DNA of 64,000 nucleotides. Source: Maritalea mobilis. Its GTDB lineage: Bacteria; Pseudomonadota; Alphaproteobacteria; Rhizobiales; Devosiaceae. Positions 56,222-64,000 of this stretch are shown here, piece after piece; position 1 is the first letter of the stretch, and every line of letters starts with the position of its first letter. The position numbers were made by a program, and so were the translations under genes. Below the pieces are notes generated by a model. It worked only from the letters and a program-made list of their open reading frames with translations, searched no databases and was not told where the DNA came from. The stretch is taken from contig NZ_SNYR01000002.1 in assembly GCF_004363175.1 (NCBI RefSeq), positions 620,001-684,000 of the forward strand, given 5' to 3'.

Positions 56222-57868
56222 CTAATTGTGTTTCAGCTCGCTCATTAAGCCTTTGACCAAGGCAAAACATGCCAACAAGATCACAATGGTGAACGGGAAG
56301 CCTGTGGACACGGCCATAGCTTGCAGCGCTCCGAGGCCACCACCAAGCAATAGCGCAATCGCCACGATACCTTCAAAGCTAGCCCAGAACACACGTTGTG
56401 GTGTTGGAGCATTCACCTTGCCGCCTGCAGTCATGGTGTCGATCACCAAAGAGCCCGAATCTGATGAAGTTACAAAGAACACGATGACCAAGCAGATGCC
56501 CACAAATGAGGTGATCTGTGCCAAAGGCAATGGACCAAGCATCTCAAACAGCTTCAATTCAAGGCTCGCATCTGCAACGGCTGTGTAACCTTGATTGACG
56601 ATCTGGTCGATGGCCGTCCCGCCGAAAGACGTCATCCACAATACAGATACGATTGATGGGATGATCAATACGCAAGTGATGAACTCACGCACCGTGCGGC
56701 CACGGCTAACGCGGGCGATAAACATGCCCACAAATGGTGACCAGGAAATCCACCACGCCCAATAGAATGATGTCCAACCTTGGGAGAAGTTCGCATCTTC
56801 ACGCCCAAATGGCATAGACAGCGCTGGCAGATACTCAACATAGGCCACAAGGTTTTGGAAAAAGCCGGTGAGGATGGCCACTGTTGGCCCCACAATGATC
56901 ACGAACAGAAGCAAGATGATTGCCAAAACCATATTGATTTCTGACAGACGCTTCACACCTGCATCCAAGCCAGCAACCACTGAGATCAGGGCTAGGCCTG
57001 TGATGGCGATGATCAGGAACACCATGCTTGTGTTGCCTTCTGGCAGGCCAAACAACATGCTGAGGCCCGCATTGGCTTGTTGTGCGCCAATGCCAAGTGA
57101 TGTTGCCAAACCAAACAAGGTGGCGAACACGGCCAAGATGTCGATGATGTGACCTGTCCAGCCCCAAACACGTTCGCCAAAGATCGGGTAAAACACGGAG
57201 CGAATGGTGAGAGGCAGACCTTTGTTAAAGGAAAAGATCGCCAAAGATAGCGCCACAACCGCATAGATTGCCCAAGGGTGCAGCCCCCAGTGATAAATGG
57301 TTGCAGCCATGCCCAAACGCACAGCTTCGGCTGTATTGCCTTCTGCGCCGCCAAGTGGCGCCCAGTCTGTGCGCACACCATTTTCAACTGTTGTACCGCC
57401 CAATGCGCTGGTGAAGTGCGAGATTGGCTCGCTCACCCCATAGAACATAAGGCCAATGCCCATACCGGCAGCAAACAGCATGGAGAACCACCCCATGTAA
57501 GAAAAGTCTGGCGTGGCTTCCGCCCCACCAATGCGCACTTTACCCAAAGGCGTAACAATCAACACAAGGCAGAGAATAACGAAGATGTTGCCTGACAAGA
57601 GGAAGAACCAATCAAAAGTTTGGGTCAGCCAATTGCGCATATTGTTGAAGAGTGGCTCAACTTCGGCTTGAAATGCCAAAGTGAGAAAGACGAAAGCCAC
57701 AACGGCAAGGCCGGAAATCACAAATACTGGATTGTGAATATCCAGACCGAATGGGCCGATATTGGTTTCGATATTGTCCTGACCGATCTCATAATCACTT
57801 TCAATGATCTCGGTTGGACCTTCGGGCGCGGGAATCGCGTCCAATTCTGGTTCTTGGTTTTCCGTCAA
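56222..57868 (-). CDS. BCCT-family betaine/carnitine/choline transporter
   Basis: 548 residues, 12 predicted membrane helices with acidic N-terminal and short C-terminal tails. Signature GWTSFYWAWWISWSPFVGMF and the tryptophan-rich segment are intact; the coupling-ion region reads FGLATSLGIGAQQANAGL. Takes up osmoprotectants such as glycine betaine or choline. The short C-terminus lacks the long regulatory domain of BetT/BetP. No betaine synthesis genes nearby. Confidence 0.92.
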   Translation of the reverse strand: MTENQEPELDAIPAPEGPTEIIESDYEIGQDNIETNIGPFGLDIHNPVFVISGLAVVAFVFLTLAFQAEVEPLFNNMRNWLTQTFDWFFLLSGNIFVILCLVLIVTPLGKVRIGGAEATPDFSYMGWFSMLFAAGMGIGLMFYGVSEPISHFTSALGGTTVENGVRTDWAPLGGAEGNTAEAVRLGMAATIYHWGLHPWAIYAVVALSLAIFSFNKGLPLTIRSVFYPIFGERVWGWTGHIIDILAVFATLFGLATSLGIGAQQANAGLSMLFGLPEGNTSMVFLIIAITGLALISVVAGLDAGVKRLSEINMVLAIILLLFVIIVGPTVAILTGFFQNLVAYVEYLPALSMPFGREDANFSQGWTSFYWAWWISWSPFVGMFIARVSRGRTVREFITCVLIIPSIVSVLWMTSFGGTAIDQIVNQGYTAVADASLELKLFEMLGPLPLAQITSFVGICLVIVFFVTSSDSGSLVIDTMTAGGKVNAPTPQRVFWASFEGIVAIALLLGGGLGALQAMAVSTGFPFTIVILLACFALVKGLMSELKHN

Positions 57869-58237
57869 TTTAGCCTCCTATTGACTCAGACGTTCACGGC
57901 CAACAAGCAACGGAAACAAAAATCAAAAGAACAGCCGTTCCCCAAAAATAAAACGAAGTTTAAATCGGCTTATTTTCTAAGGGAATTTTCTTCTGACAAA
58001 ATTTTACAGCAAAATATTCAATTGCGACTGTAAAACCAATTAATTCTCGATCTTTACTACCCCAATACGAGATTAATTTATTTTAGGTCTCCGCAGCGGT
58101 GGCCACTGCAATTAAGGCTAACATATAGGATATAGAATTTATAGTTTTGCTTGTGGATAATTTATTCAACAAATCTGAACAATCAGCCGTATATGGGGAT
58201 GCCCAAACGGCAGGCATCCACATCCTTAATAAAGCGA
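57869..58237. other. AT-rich intergenic region upstream of the BCCT gene
   Basis: 369 bases, no gene. It includes an imperfect inverted repeat with arms AATTAATTCTCG and CGAGATTAATTT near 58038-58082, and a stem GGATGCC/GGCATCC (58197-58203/58213-58219) just after the DUF305 gene. Promoter of the transporter should be here; osmotic control is a guess. Confidence 0.5.
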
Positions 58238-58714
58238 TTATCTGTTCTCGCTTGCTGCGGGCGTTGAGCTACCTGCTTCCAAATCCGCAATCAGCGCCTT
58301 CATCTCGGCAATTTCTTTTTCTTGAGCAGCAATAATCTCGTCCGCGAGCTCACGCACCCTCGGATCAGATATTTGCGCCCGCTCACTGGTGAGGAGCGCA
58401 ATAGAATGGTGCGGAATCATCGCACGCATATAAGAGACATCATCAACCGTACTTTGAGAACGAACTAAGGCTAGAGACCCGCCAAATACGACAATCGCGC
58501 CAAGCACAATTGCGATATTGGCTTTTCTGTTGGTGTACATATTGAGCATGAAGCCCAACATGATCACCGCCATGGTGCTTACCATCAAAAAGGTCATCCA
58601 CATGCGCGTTTGGCTGTAAAAGACATGATCTAGCGCATAGCTGTTGAGATACATCACCGCATACATGACAATGGATGCGGTGATGATCATGGCGAAGAAA
58701 CGTATATAGCTCAT
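58238..58714 (-). CDS. DUF305-domain membrane protein
   Basis: 158 residues. Four hydrophobic helices in the first 90 residues, then a DUF305-like end MRAMIPHHSIALLTSERAQI with the histidine pair (PHH) and DPRVRELADEIIAAQEKEIAEM that marks the family. DUF305 proteins are often linked to metal handling, but the function is not known. Two adjacent ATGs are possible; the second has better spacing to GGAGG. 27 bases after the SDR gene and probably in its stress operon. Confidence 0.85.
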   Translation of the reverse strand: MSYIRFFAMIITASIVMYAVMYLNSYALDHVFYSQTRMWMTFLMVSTMAVIMLGFMLNMYTNRKANIAIVLGAIVVFGGSLALVRSQSTVDDVSYMRAMIPHHSIALLTSERAQISDPRVRELADEIIAAQEKEIAEMKALIADLEAGSSTPAASENR

Positions 58715-58741
58715 CATCTCCTCCGTTGTTGTAGGGTCAAT

Positions 58742-59695
58742 TTAAGCGCCAACAATGTTGCCGCCATTGGGGTGCAGCACCTGACCAGTCATGTAACTTG
58801 CATCATTGGAGGCGAGAAAAATGTAGCTGGGGGCAACTTCATCGGGCTGGCCGACCCGCCCCATAGGCGCGTCCTCACCAAAATGCTCAACCTGCTCTGC
58901 ATCAAATGATGCTGGGATCAATGGTGTCCAAATCGGCCCCGGCGCAACTGCGTTTACGCGCACATGCTTTTCGGCAAGATTTGAAGCTAGTGACCGGGTT
59001 AGCCCCAGAATAGCTCCTTTGGTGGCCGCATAATCCATCAACACATCATTGCCGCGATAGGCGACAACAGACGTGGTGTTGATGATGCAATCATCCTTAC
59101 CCAGATAGTCCAGCGCGGCTTGGCTTAAGAAGAACGCGCCAAAGAAGTTGGTATCAAATGTGCGGCGCACTTGTTGTTCGGTTATATCTTGCAGCTTTTC
59201 CTGAATGTGTTGCTCGGCAGCGTTATTGACCAGGATGTTGAGATAGCCGAATTCTTTCAGCACTTTTTCAATAGCTGCCTCACAAAATGCCTTCTCACCA
59301 ATATCACCTTTAATGGCGAGCGCCTTTTGCCCGGTATCTTCAATGTGCCGAACGGTCTCCTCAGCATCTTTATCTTCATCCAAATAGATGAACGCCACGT
59401 TCGCCCCTTCTTTGGCGTAACCAATTGCGACGGCGCGGCCAATGCCACTGTCGCCGCCACTGATGAGGGCAACCTTACCCGTTAGCTTGCCAGCGCCGCG
59501 GTAATTCTCCATCAATGACTGCGGACGCGGCTGCATCTCGCTTTCAATGCCAGGCTGCTTTTCCTGATGTTGGGGCAGGCGATTTTCCTGACTTGCGCTC
59601 AGCTTGCCGGGCGTCCATGCAGGTGGATCGCTGGCTGGGAAAGTTTCATCCAGCGCTTCATCAACTTTTGGATTGGTTTTCTTATCGTTGGCCAT
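58742..59695 (-). CDS. SDR-family oxidoreductase (YghA-like), stress operon
   Basis: 317 residues. Short-chain dehydrogenase with NAD(P) site LTGKVALISGGDSGIGRAVA, NNAAEQ, active-site YAATKGAILG and C-terminal HPNGGNIVGA. The first 65 residues form a polar extension (TNPKVDEALDETFPASDPPA) typical of this long-form group. Substrate unknown. Upstream are a perfect sigma-EcfG promoter and a hairpin covering its ribosome site. Confidence 0.92.
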   Translation of the reverse strand: MANDKKTNPKVDEALDETFPASDPPAWTPGKLSASQENRLPQHQEKQPGIESEMQPRPQSLMENYRGAGKLTGKVALISGGDSGIGRAVAIGYAKEGANVAFIYLDEDKDAEETVRHIEDTGQKALAIKGDIGEKAFCEAAIEKVLKEFGYLNILVNNAAEQHIQEKLQDITEQQVRRTFDTNFFGAFFLSQAALDYLGKDDCIINTTSVVAYRGNDVLMDYAATKGAILGLTRSLASNLAEKHVRVNAVAPGPIWTPLIPASFDAEQVEHFGEDAPMGRVGQPDEVAPSYIFLASNDASYMTGQVLHPNGGNIVGA

Positions 59696-59701
59696 AAGTC
59701 A

Positions 59702-59725
59702 CCTCCTAAATGAGCTGTTAGGAGG
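59702..59725 (-). promoter_or_regulatory. Hairpin sequestering the SDR ribosome-binding site
   Basis: Minus strand CCTCCTAA, loop CAGCTCAT, TTAGGAGG: an 8-base perfect stem. Its second arm is a near-perfect Shine-Dalgarno (TTAGGAGGTGA), 6 bases before the ATG, so the folded RNA hides it. The promoter is so close that the hairpin would begin almost at the RNA 5' end. Confidence 0.75.
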
Positions 59726-59727
59726 GA

Positions 59728-59753
59728 AACGTGGCGGCATGGATCAAGGTTCC
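59728..59753 (-). promoter_or_regulatory. Sigma-EcfG-type general stress promoter for SDR-DUF305
   Basis: Minus strand GGAAC (59753-59749), 17-base spacer, CGTT (59731-59728). A perfect match to the alphaproteobacterial general stress consensus, 33 bases before the SDR start codon. Confidence 0.75.
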
Positions 59754-59817
59754 AGACGCAAATATGCCACAACGAACAAATGCCTTGGCAAAACATATTA
59801 TCAATGTTTGGGGAAAG

Positions 59818-59894
59818 TGGCGCACCGGGGAAGATTCGAACTCCCGACCCCTAGATTCGTAGTCTAGTGCTCTATCCAGCTGAGCTACCGGTGC
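59818..59894 (-). tRNA. tRNA-Arg (anticodon ACG)
   Basis: 77 bases including an encoded CCA. Acceptor GCACCGG/CCGGTGC, D arm with GTAGCTCAGCTGGATAGAGC, anticodon arm CTAGA-CTACGAA-TCTAG giving ACG, and T arm GGGAGTTCGAATCTTCC. A weak stem AACAT/ATGTT follows downstream near 59790-59810 and may be its terminator. Confidence 0.97.
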
Positions 59895-60023
59895 TTAAAA
59901 TTAACGGCTCAATTTGTTCCGTCAATCAACAGCGCAAAGCCATATACTGGCTTTGAAATGATTGCAAGTCCCACAGTCGCAACTTTTTTATTTCTTTGTC
60001 ATTTTTCGCGGCAAATGCCCGGA

Positions 60024-61445
60024 TTACCTAGGCAAACAAATTTCAAATTTTGTGCCGTTATCCCCATCAAGATATTTCAACTCGCCGCCATGGGCTTCAA
60101 CCAGCTCTTTAGCGATGGCCAACCCCAAACCTGTGCCCCCTGCCCTGCCCGACCCTTCAAAGGCGCGGAACAGATTGTCTTTTGCGCGCGGTGACAAGCC
60201 CGGCCCATTATCTTCAACATAAAGGCGCAGCATGTCGCCATCGCTGCTCATGTTCACTGCAATAAAGGGATGGTCGCCATTCTGCAGAGCATGGGTTTCC
60301 AGTGCTTCGCGGGCATTTTTGAACAAGTTGGTGAACACGCGGGCAATTTGATCGGGGTCAACCTTGATGATCACATCATCTTCCACGCCATTGCGCCATT
60401 CAATTTCTGGATGCATGCGCACAGCAGCTTCTGTGGCAGATTCGTCTAGCAAGGCGCGCACGTCTACCATCTCGAATTTTGGAGGCACTGATTTTTGCCG
60501 GCCATAATCCAAAACCGATTGGCAGAATTTAATTGCGCGATCCAGCGTGTTCACCAAACGCGGTGCCAAGCGCTGCACATGTGGATCATCCAGATTGGCC
60601 ACCTGATCCGAAAGCAATTGGGCAGAGCCGAGCGTGTTGCGCAAATCATGATTGATTTTCGCCACGGCCAAGCCGAGATCTGCCAAGTGTTGCTTTTGCT
60701 TAAGCATGGTGAACAGGTTGGTTTCCATTGCCGCCAATTCGCGCTCGGCCACGCCTACTTCATCACGCCGCTCAGACGGCACAATGATTTTACGCGCGTC
60801 GTCCGGGTCTTGCCGGAAGGCAATCATATTGTTGGTGAGGCGAGAAATGGGACGGATGAGCAACCCGTTCAAAAACAGGAAGATCGCAAAAGAAGTGAAG
60901 CTGGCGACCAGCAAGGACAACCAGAAAATATTGCGGGAATAGGTGATCAGCTCTTCGCGCAGCAATGCTTCATTGACCAACACTTCCACCACCACATCCT
61001 GACTGTCCATTGGCACACCGATCACGCGCATGGTGCGGTTTGACCCGAAGAACATGATTTCCAGCGCGCCAGCAATAAGGTCGAGCGGCGCGCGTTCTCT
61101 AGTGTCTGCAGCATAGGCTGCGACAGGCATGGGCATATCTGGACGTTCGATCAATTGCGATTGACCATTGGTGCGCACCACAAGTGCTTCCGCCTCAGCT
61201 GAACTGAGCAGGCGGCTGATCATTTCTGGGGTCAAATCCATCGTGTCGGGTACGGTTTCAATCACCCGTGCAGCCACACCGGCAATGTGCACCCGATCAT
61301 CCATCCAATTGATGCGGAAATTGGCAACAGAGGGCAAATAGATCAACACTTCCACGACCATAATCATGGCAATGATCATGGTGATCAATTTCATCGACAG
61401 GCCGAAAAGAACCCGTTTTGGAGTGTCCAGTTGTTCGTTCGCCAT
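60024..61445 (-). CDS. Orphan sensor histidine kinase with HAMP domain
   Basis: 473 residues. Membrane helix 1 (about 18-37), a periplasmic domain of about 150 residues, helix 2 (FWLSLLVASFTSFAIFLFLN), HAMP, then a histidine box KINHDLRNTLGSAQLLSDQV, where Asn precedes His and DLRN replaces the usual ELRT. ATPase blocks NLFKNAREALE, YVEDNGPGLS and GGTGLGLAIAKEL are intact. No response regulator gene beside it. 25 bases after the FAD oxidoreductase gene, so likely the third gene of that operon. Confidence 0.88.
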   Translation of the reverse strand: MANEQLDTPKRVLFGLSMKLITMIIAMIMVVEVLIYLPSVANFRINWMDDRVHIAGVAARVIETVPDTMDLTPEMISRLLSSAEAEALVVRTNGQSQLIERPDMPMPVAAYAADTRERAPLDLIAGALEIMFFGSNRTMRVIGVPMDSQDVVVEVLVNEALLREELITYSRNIFWLSLLVASFTSFAIFLFLNGLLIRPISRLTNNMIAFRQDPDDARKIIVPSERRDEVGVAERELAAMETNLFTMLKQKQHLADLGLAVAKINHDLRNTLGSAQLLSDQVANLDDPHVQRLAPRLVNTLDRAIKFCQSVLDYGRQKSVPPKFEMVDVRALLDESATEAAVRMHPEIEWRNGVEDDVIIKVDPDQIARVFTNLFKNAREALETHALQNGDHPFIAVNMSSDGDMLRLYVEDNGPGLSPRAKDNLFRAFEGSGRAGGTGLGLAIAKELVEAHGGELKYLDGDNGTKFEICLPR

Positions 61446-61470
61446 ATATGCCTTTATGCAGCCTTAGCGC

Positions 61471-62901
61471 TTAGCCTAACATCCGATTGAGCTGCAGCAA
61501 AAATTTCAATGCTGGATGGTCAACCTTATCTTTATAGAACTCCACCGCAATGCGCTTTGCAATCTCGAATTGCGTGGGGTATGGCGCGACCATTTTGGTG
61601 AAAGCACCAATTTTCATTTTGTTGGCAACGGCCAAGGCGTAAATGTTGATCAGCTCTCCTGCATTGTGCCCCACAGCACCAGCGCCAAGGATTTTGCCTG
61701 ACGGTGTGGTGATCACTTTCAGCAAGCCTTCTTCCACATGTTCTGCACGGGCGCGGTCATTTTCCGCAAAGCTCCACCGCAGCACTTTGAACTTGTCGCC
61801 ATATTTCTGGCGTGCATCGGCTTCGGTGAGGCCTACATTGGCAATTTCAGGGTCTGTGTAGGTCGCCCACGGAATGATGGTGGCATCATTTTTGATAGGC
61901 AGGCGATATAGTGCGTTCCGCACCACAAGCCCGCCATGATAGCCAGCCACATGGGTGAATTGCAGCCCACCGGCCACGTCGCCAATGGCATAGACACGTT
62001 TGTTAGACGTTTTGAGCCCCTTGTTGACCTTGATGCCGCGACCATCAAAATTCACTTTAGCTTTTTCGAGATCGAGGGCCTCGATGTTTGGCTTGCGCCC
62101 TGCGGCCAGCAAAAGATGCGAACCCGTGATTTCTTCTGTTTCGCCATTTTCTTTTTCAATGGTGACGACAATGTTTTTCGCCTTCGGCGCAACCTCGGTC
62201 ACCTTCACCCCTTGGCGAATATCCACGCCTTCGCGCCGGATTTGCTTTAAGGCGATATTGGTCAGTTCTGGATCGTCCTTTGCAAGCGGCGCTTGCATTT
62301 CCAACACAGTCACATCAGAGCCTAAACGGCGATGGGCTTGCGCCATCTCCATGCCGATCGGGCCACCGCCCACAATGATCAAATGTTGTGGCTTGCGGGT
62401 AAGATCAAAAATTGTCTCGTTGGTGTAATAGTCCACATCGCTCAAGCCGGGAATTGGCGGCGACATGGGGCGTGACCCCGTGGCGATCACAAATCGGCGG
62501 GCCTTGATGGCTTGGTCACCGACCATAACTGTTTTGGGATCAGTGAATTTAGCTTCGCCCTGCAACACTGTTGCGCCAAGGCCTTCAAACCGCTCAACCG
62601 AATCATGTGGTGCAATGTCAGCGATGACGCCGTGCACATGTTCATTCACACGACCAAAATTGATTTTGGGATCTTCCGCCGCGATGCCGAGTTTGGTGGC
62701 GGTGCGCATATATTGCGCGCGCTTTGCAGACGCAATGAGCGATTTTGACGGCACACAGCCATAATTGAGGCAATCGCCGCCCATTTTATCACGCTCGACC
62801 AGCACCACGCTTGCTCCGAGTGACAGGGCCGCTGCGGCCACGGTGAGCCCGCCAGAGCCGCCGCCAATAACGCATAAATCAGGTTGAAGAATTTTAGCCA
62901 T
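61471..62901 (-). CDS. FAD-dependent pyridine nucleotide-disulfide oxidoreductase (dihydrolipoyl dehydrogenase/mercuric reductase-like)
   Basis: 476 residues. FAD site VIGGGSGGLTVAAAALSLGA, redox cysteines in GGDCLNYGCVPSKSL, NAD site IIVGGGPIGMEMAQ, and VYAIGDVAGG. At the dimer interface the usual HPT is replaced by YPT (APYPTQFEI), so it is probably not a true lipoamide dehydrogenase. Located between a TVP38 gene and the histidine kinase; homologs are often next to or fused to TVP38/TMEM64 proteins. Substrate unknown. Confidence 0.9.
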   Translation of the reverse strand: MAKILQPDLCVIGGGSGGLTVAAAALSLGASVVLVERDKMGGDCLNYGCVPSKSLIASAKRAQYMRTATKLGIAAEDPKINFGRVNEHVHGVIADIAPHDSVERFEGLGATVLQGEAKFTDPKTVMVGDQAIKARRFVIATGSRPMSPPIPGLSDVDYYTNETIFDLTRKPQHLIIVGGGPIGMEMAQAHRRLGSDVTVLEMQAPLAKDDPELTNIALKQIRREGVDIRQGVKVTEVAPKAKNIVVTIEKENGETEEITGSHLLLAAGRKPNIEALDLEKAKVNFDGRGIKVNKGLKTSNKRVYAIGDVAGGLQFTHVAGYHGGLVVRNALYRLPIKNDATIIPWATYTDPEIANVGLTEADARQKYGDKFKVLRWSFAENDRARAEHVEEGLLKVITTPSGKILGAGAVGHNAGELINIYALAVANKMKIGAFTKMVAPYPTQFEIAKRIAVEFYKDKVDHPALKFLLQLNRMLG

Positions 62902-62944
62902 AAATAAATTGTCCTCGCACGGGGTGCGTTTCGGTCATCATTGA

Positions 62945-63715
62945 TTATGCGGGCGTTTTACGCAAGCGTTTGATTACAATGGGAATTAGCGATGCCAATC
63001 CCAGCGCACCCAGTGCAATCAGCAAGTCGGTTGTGATGATGTTGCCCACCTCAAGAGAAATGCCACACGGCGCGTTGCCCGCAGCCACGCATGCTTCATA
63101 AGCATCGGCCTGCGCCCGCACGATGGAATCAAGCCCCTCGCCCGCATAAGCATAGGCAAAGGTGCCGGGCGCGATGCCCACAAGGGTTGTCCAAAAATAA
63201 GTTGCGAAGGGCACGCCGAGCAAGCCGGGCACAATGTTCACCAAAGTAAAGGGAAACACCGGGGTAAGCCGCAAAAACAGCATGTAGCTCACACTGTCTT
63301 TTTGAAACCCATCGCGCATGCGCTGCACATAGCCTTTGGCATTTTTGCGCATATGTTCGCCCAAAGATGTTTTGGCGATAAAAAAGAGAATCGATGCGCC
63401 GATGGTGGCGGCAAAAATGGTGGCGAGGCCGCCCAACCACCAGCCAAATAGCAAACCGCCCGCCACTGTAAGCACCCATGCCGCCGGGAAAGAAACGGCA
63501 ACCGCCGCTGCGTAAAACACCATATAGAGCAAAATGGCGACCACGAGATTGTCGACAACAAACTGCGACATCGCTGTGTAATTTTGCACCAATGCCTCAA
63601 TAGAAAGCCATTTATAGGCGCCAGAGAGATAAAGCCCGGCAATCACCAGCACCAAAAGCGCCAGGGGCAGCCAGCGTTTGATCAAAGAGGATTGATTTGA
63701 GGTCAATAAAGCCAT
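62945..63715 (-). CDS. TVP38/TMEM64 (DedA-like/SNARE-associated) membrane protein
   Basis: 256 residues from MALLTSNQSS; an in-frame ATG 18 codons upstream is less likely (Cys-rich, no family similarity seen). Five or six membrane helices and the VTT core: SFPAAWVLTVAGGLLFGWWL, then FLLRLTPVFPF-like text (FLRLTPVFPFTLVNIVPGLL) and FAYAYAGEGLD. Members are thought to move or scramble lipids. First gene of TVP38-oxidoreductase-kinase, 43 bases before the oxidoreductase. Confidence 0.9.
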   Translation of the reverse strand: MALLTSNQSSLIKRWLPLALLVLVIAGLYLSGAYKWLSIEALVQNYTAMSQFVVDNLVVAILLYMVFYAAAVAVSFPAAWVLTVAGGLLFGWWLGGLATIFAATIGASILFFIAKTSLGEHMRKNAKGYVQRMRDGFQKDSVSYMLFLRLTPVFPFTLVNIVPGLLGVPFATYFWTTLVGIAPGTFAYAYAGEGLDSIVRAQADAYEACVAAGNAPCGISLEVGNIITTDLLIALGALGLASLIPIVIKRLRKTPA

Positions 63716-63818
63716 GGGTGTTCTTTCATATTTGCATTGAAGGCAAACTAGCGCCCTATTGCGCCCCACCCAAGTAAATTATAATGACAGGATGATCACT
63801 CAGATTTGAGGAGCGCGT

Positions 63819-63917
63819 GTGAAACATTGGGCGCAAAAAGTACGTTCACGCGCGAGGGTTTTGATTGACTCCATGGGCGTGATTGCCTATAAGCCAGCCC
63901 AACTCGACCATTTTTAA
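63819..63917 (+). CDS. Candidate 32-residue small protein
   Basis: GTG start with GAGGAG five bases upstream; reads MKHWAQKVRSRARVLIDSMG and ends YKPAQLDHF. Basic N-terminus, no membrane segment. An inverted repeat GCCAGCC...GGCTGG followed by T-rich sequence (about 63893-63936) overlaps its end and looks like a terminator, so this may be a complete tiny gene or a leader peptide. Not recognised; divergent from the TVP38 gene. Confidence 0.35.
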   Translation: MKHWAQKVRSRARVLIDSMGVIAYKPAQLDHF

Positions 63918-64000
63918 TGGTGCGGCTGGTTTTGTTTTGCCAAAAGCGAAAGCCAATTGCATTCACTGGTCAATCAAGAATTAAACAGTAAAAGAGGAAC

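Noticed and set aside
57909-57941. EcfG promoter for the BCCT gene
   Set aside because: GGAAC and CGTT are present on the minus strand but the spacer is 24 bases, too long.

Overview
The window looks like one contiguous piece of an alphaproteobacterial chromosome, most likely order Hyphomicrobiales (Rhizobiales). The indicators are a gcrA cell-cycle regulator, an L21 protein with a helix-hairpin-helix tail, a PstA with a long N-terminal domain, a cheD-linked small CheZ-like protein, and two promoters of the sigma-EcfG general-stress type (GGAAC-N16/17-CGTT). A Devosia-like genus is only a guess. I see no phage, insertion sequence, integrase or CRISPR array. It reads as core chromosome with some interesting regulatory DNA.

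Layout. 1-4.4 kb: RND efflux pump (inner-membrane pump cut by the window edge, plus its adaptor). 4.5-7.7 kb: argD-argF-hslO on the minus strand, divergent from gcrA (8.0 kb), which is followed by a tandemly duplicated terminator/hairpin element. 9.0-10.8 kb: an orphan sugar-type ABC permease and a CYTH protein. 10.8-20.1 kb: phosphate block phoR-pstSCAB-phoU-phoB with a clear PHO box, and a divergent polyphosphate kinase 2. 20.1-24.4 kb: L,D-transpeptidase, then the glyoxylate-shunt operon glcB-iclR with an IclR-type operator. 24.6-34.9 kb: chemotaxis cluster (MCP, cheY, cheB, cheR, cheD, an inverted CheZ-like gene, cheW, cheA, cheY, STAS protein). 35.1-36.8 kb: 3-hydroxyisobutyryl-CoA hydrolase and a flavin-type oxidase. 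37.2-42.9 kb: a five-gene peptide ABC operon whose first gene seems to start at ATT. 43.2-56.2 kb: conserved housekeeping run rplU-rpmA-3xGNAT-obgE-proBA-nadD-rsfS-rlmH-envC-ctpA-yibQ-rppH-racemase. 56.2-63.9 kb: BCCT transporter, a stress operon (SDR-DUF305), tRNA-Arg, and TVP38-FAD oxidoreductase-histidine kinase.

How parts work together. Phosphate starvation signalling (PhoR/PhoB/PhoU with PstSCAB) sits beside a polyphosphate kinase that can store the phosphate taken up. The chemotaxis cluster has sensing (MCP with a CheR tether), adaptation (CheR, CheB, CheD), relay (CheA, CheW, two CheY) and a probable CheY~P phosphatase. The SDR gene joins a sigma-EcfG promoter to a 5' hairpin that hides its Shine-Dalgarno sequence.

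The most interesting items are: the minimal CheZ-like protein and CheD sharing the C-terminal peptide DDIELF; the paired hairpin repeats after gcrA that differ in sequence but keep their base pairing; the stress promoter plus ribosome-site hairpin of the SDR gene; and the ATT start of the peptide-transporter ATPase. All calls come from reading the sequence. No database search was made.
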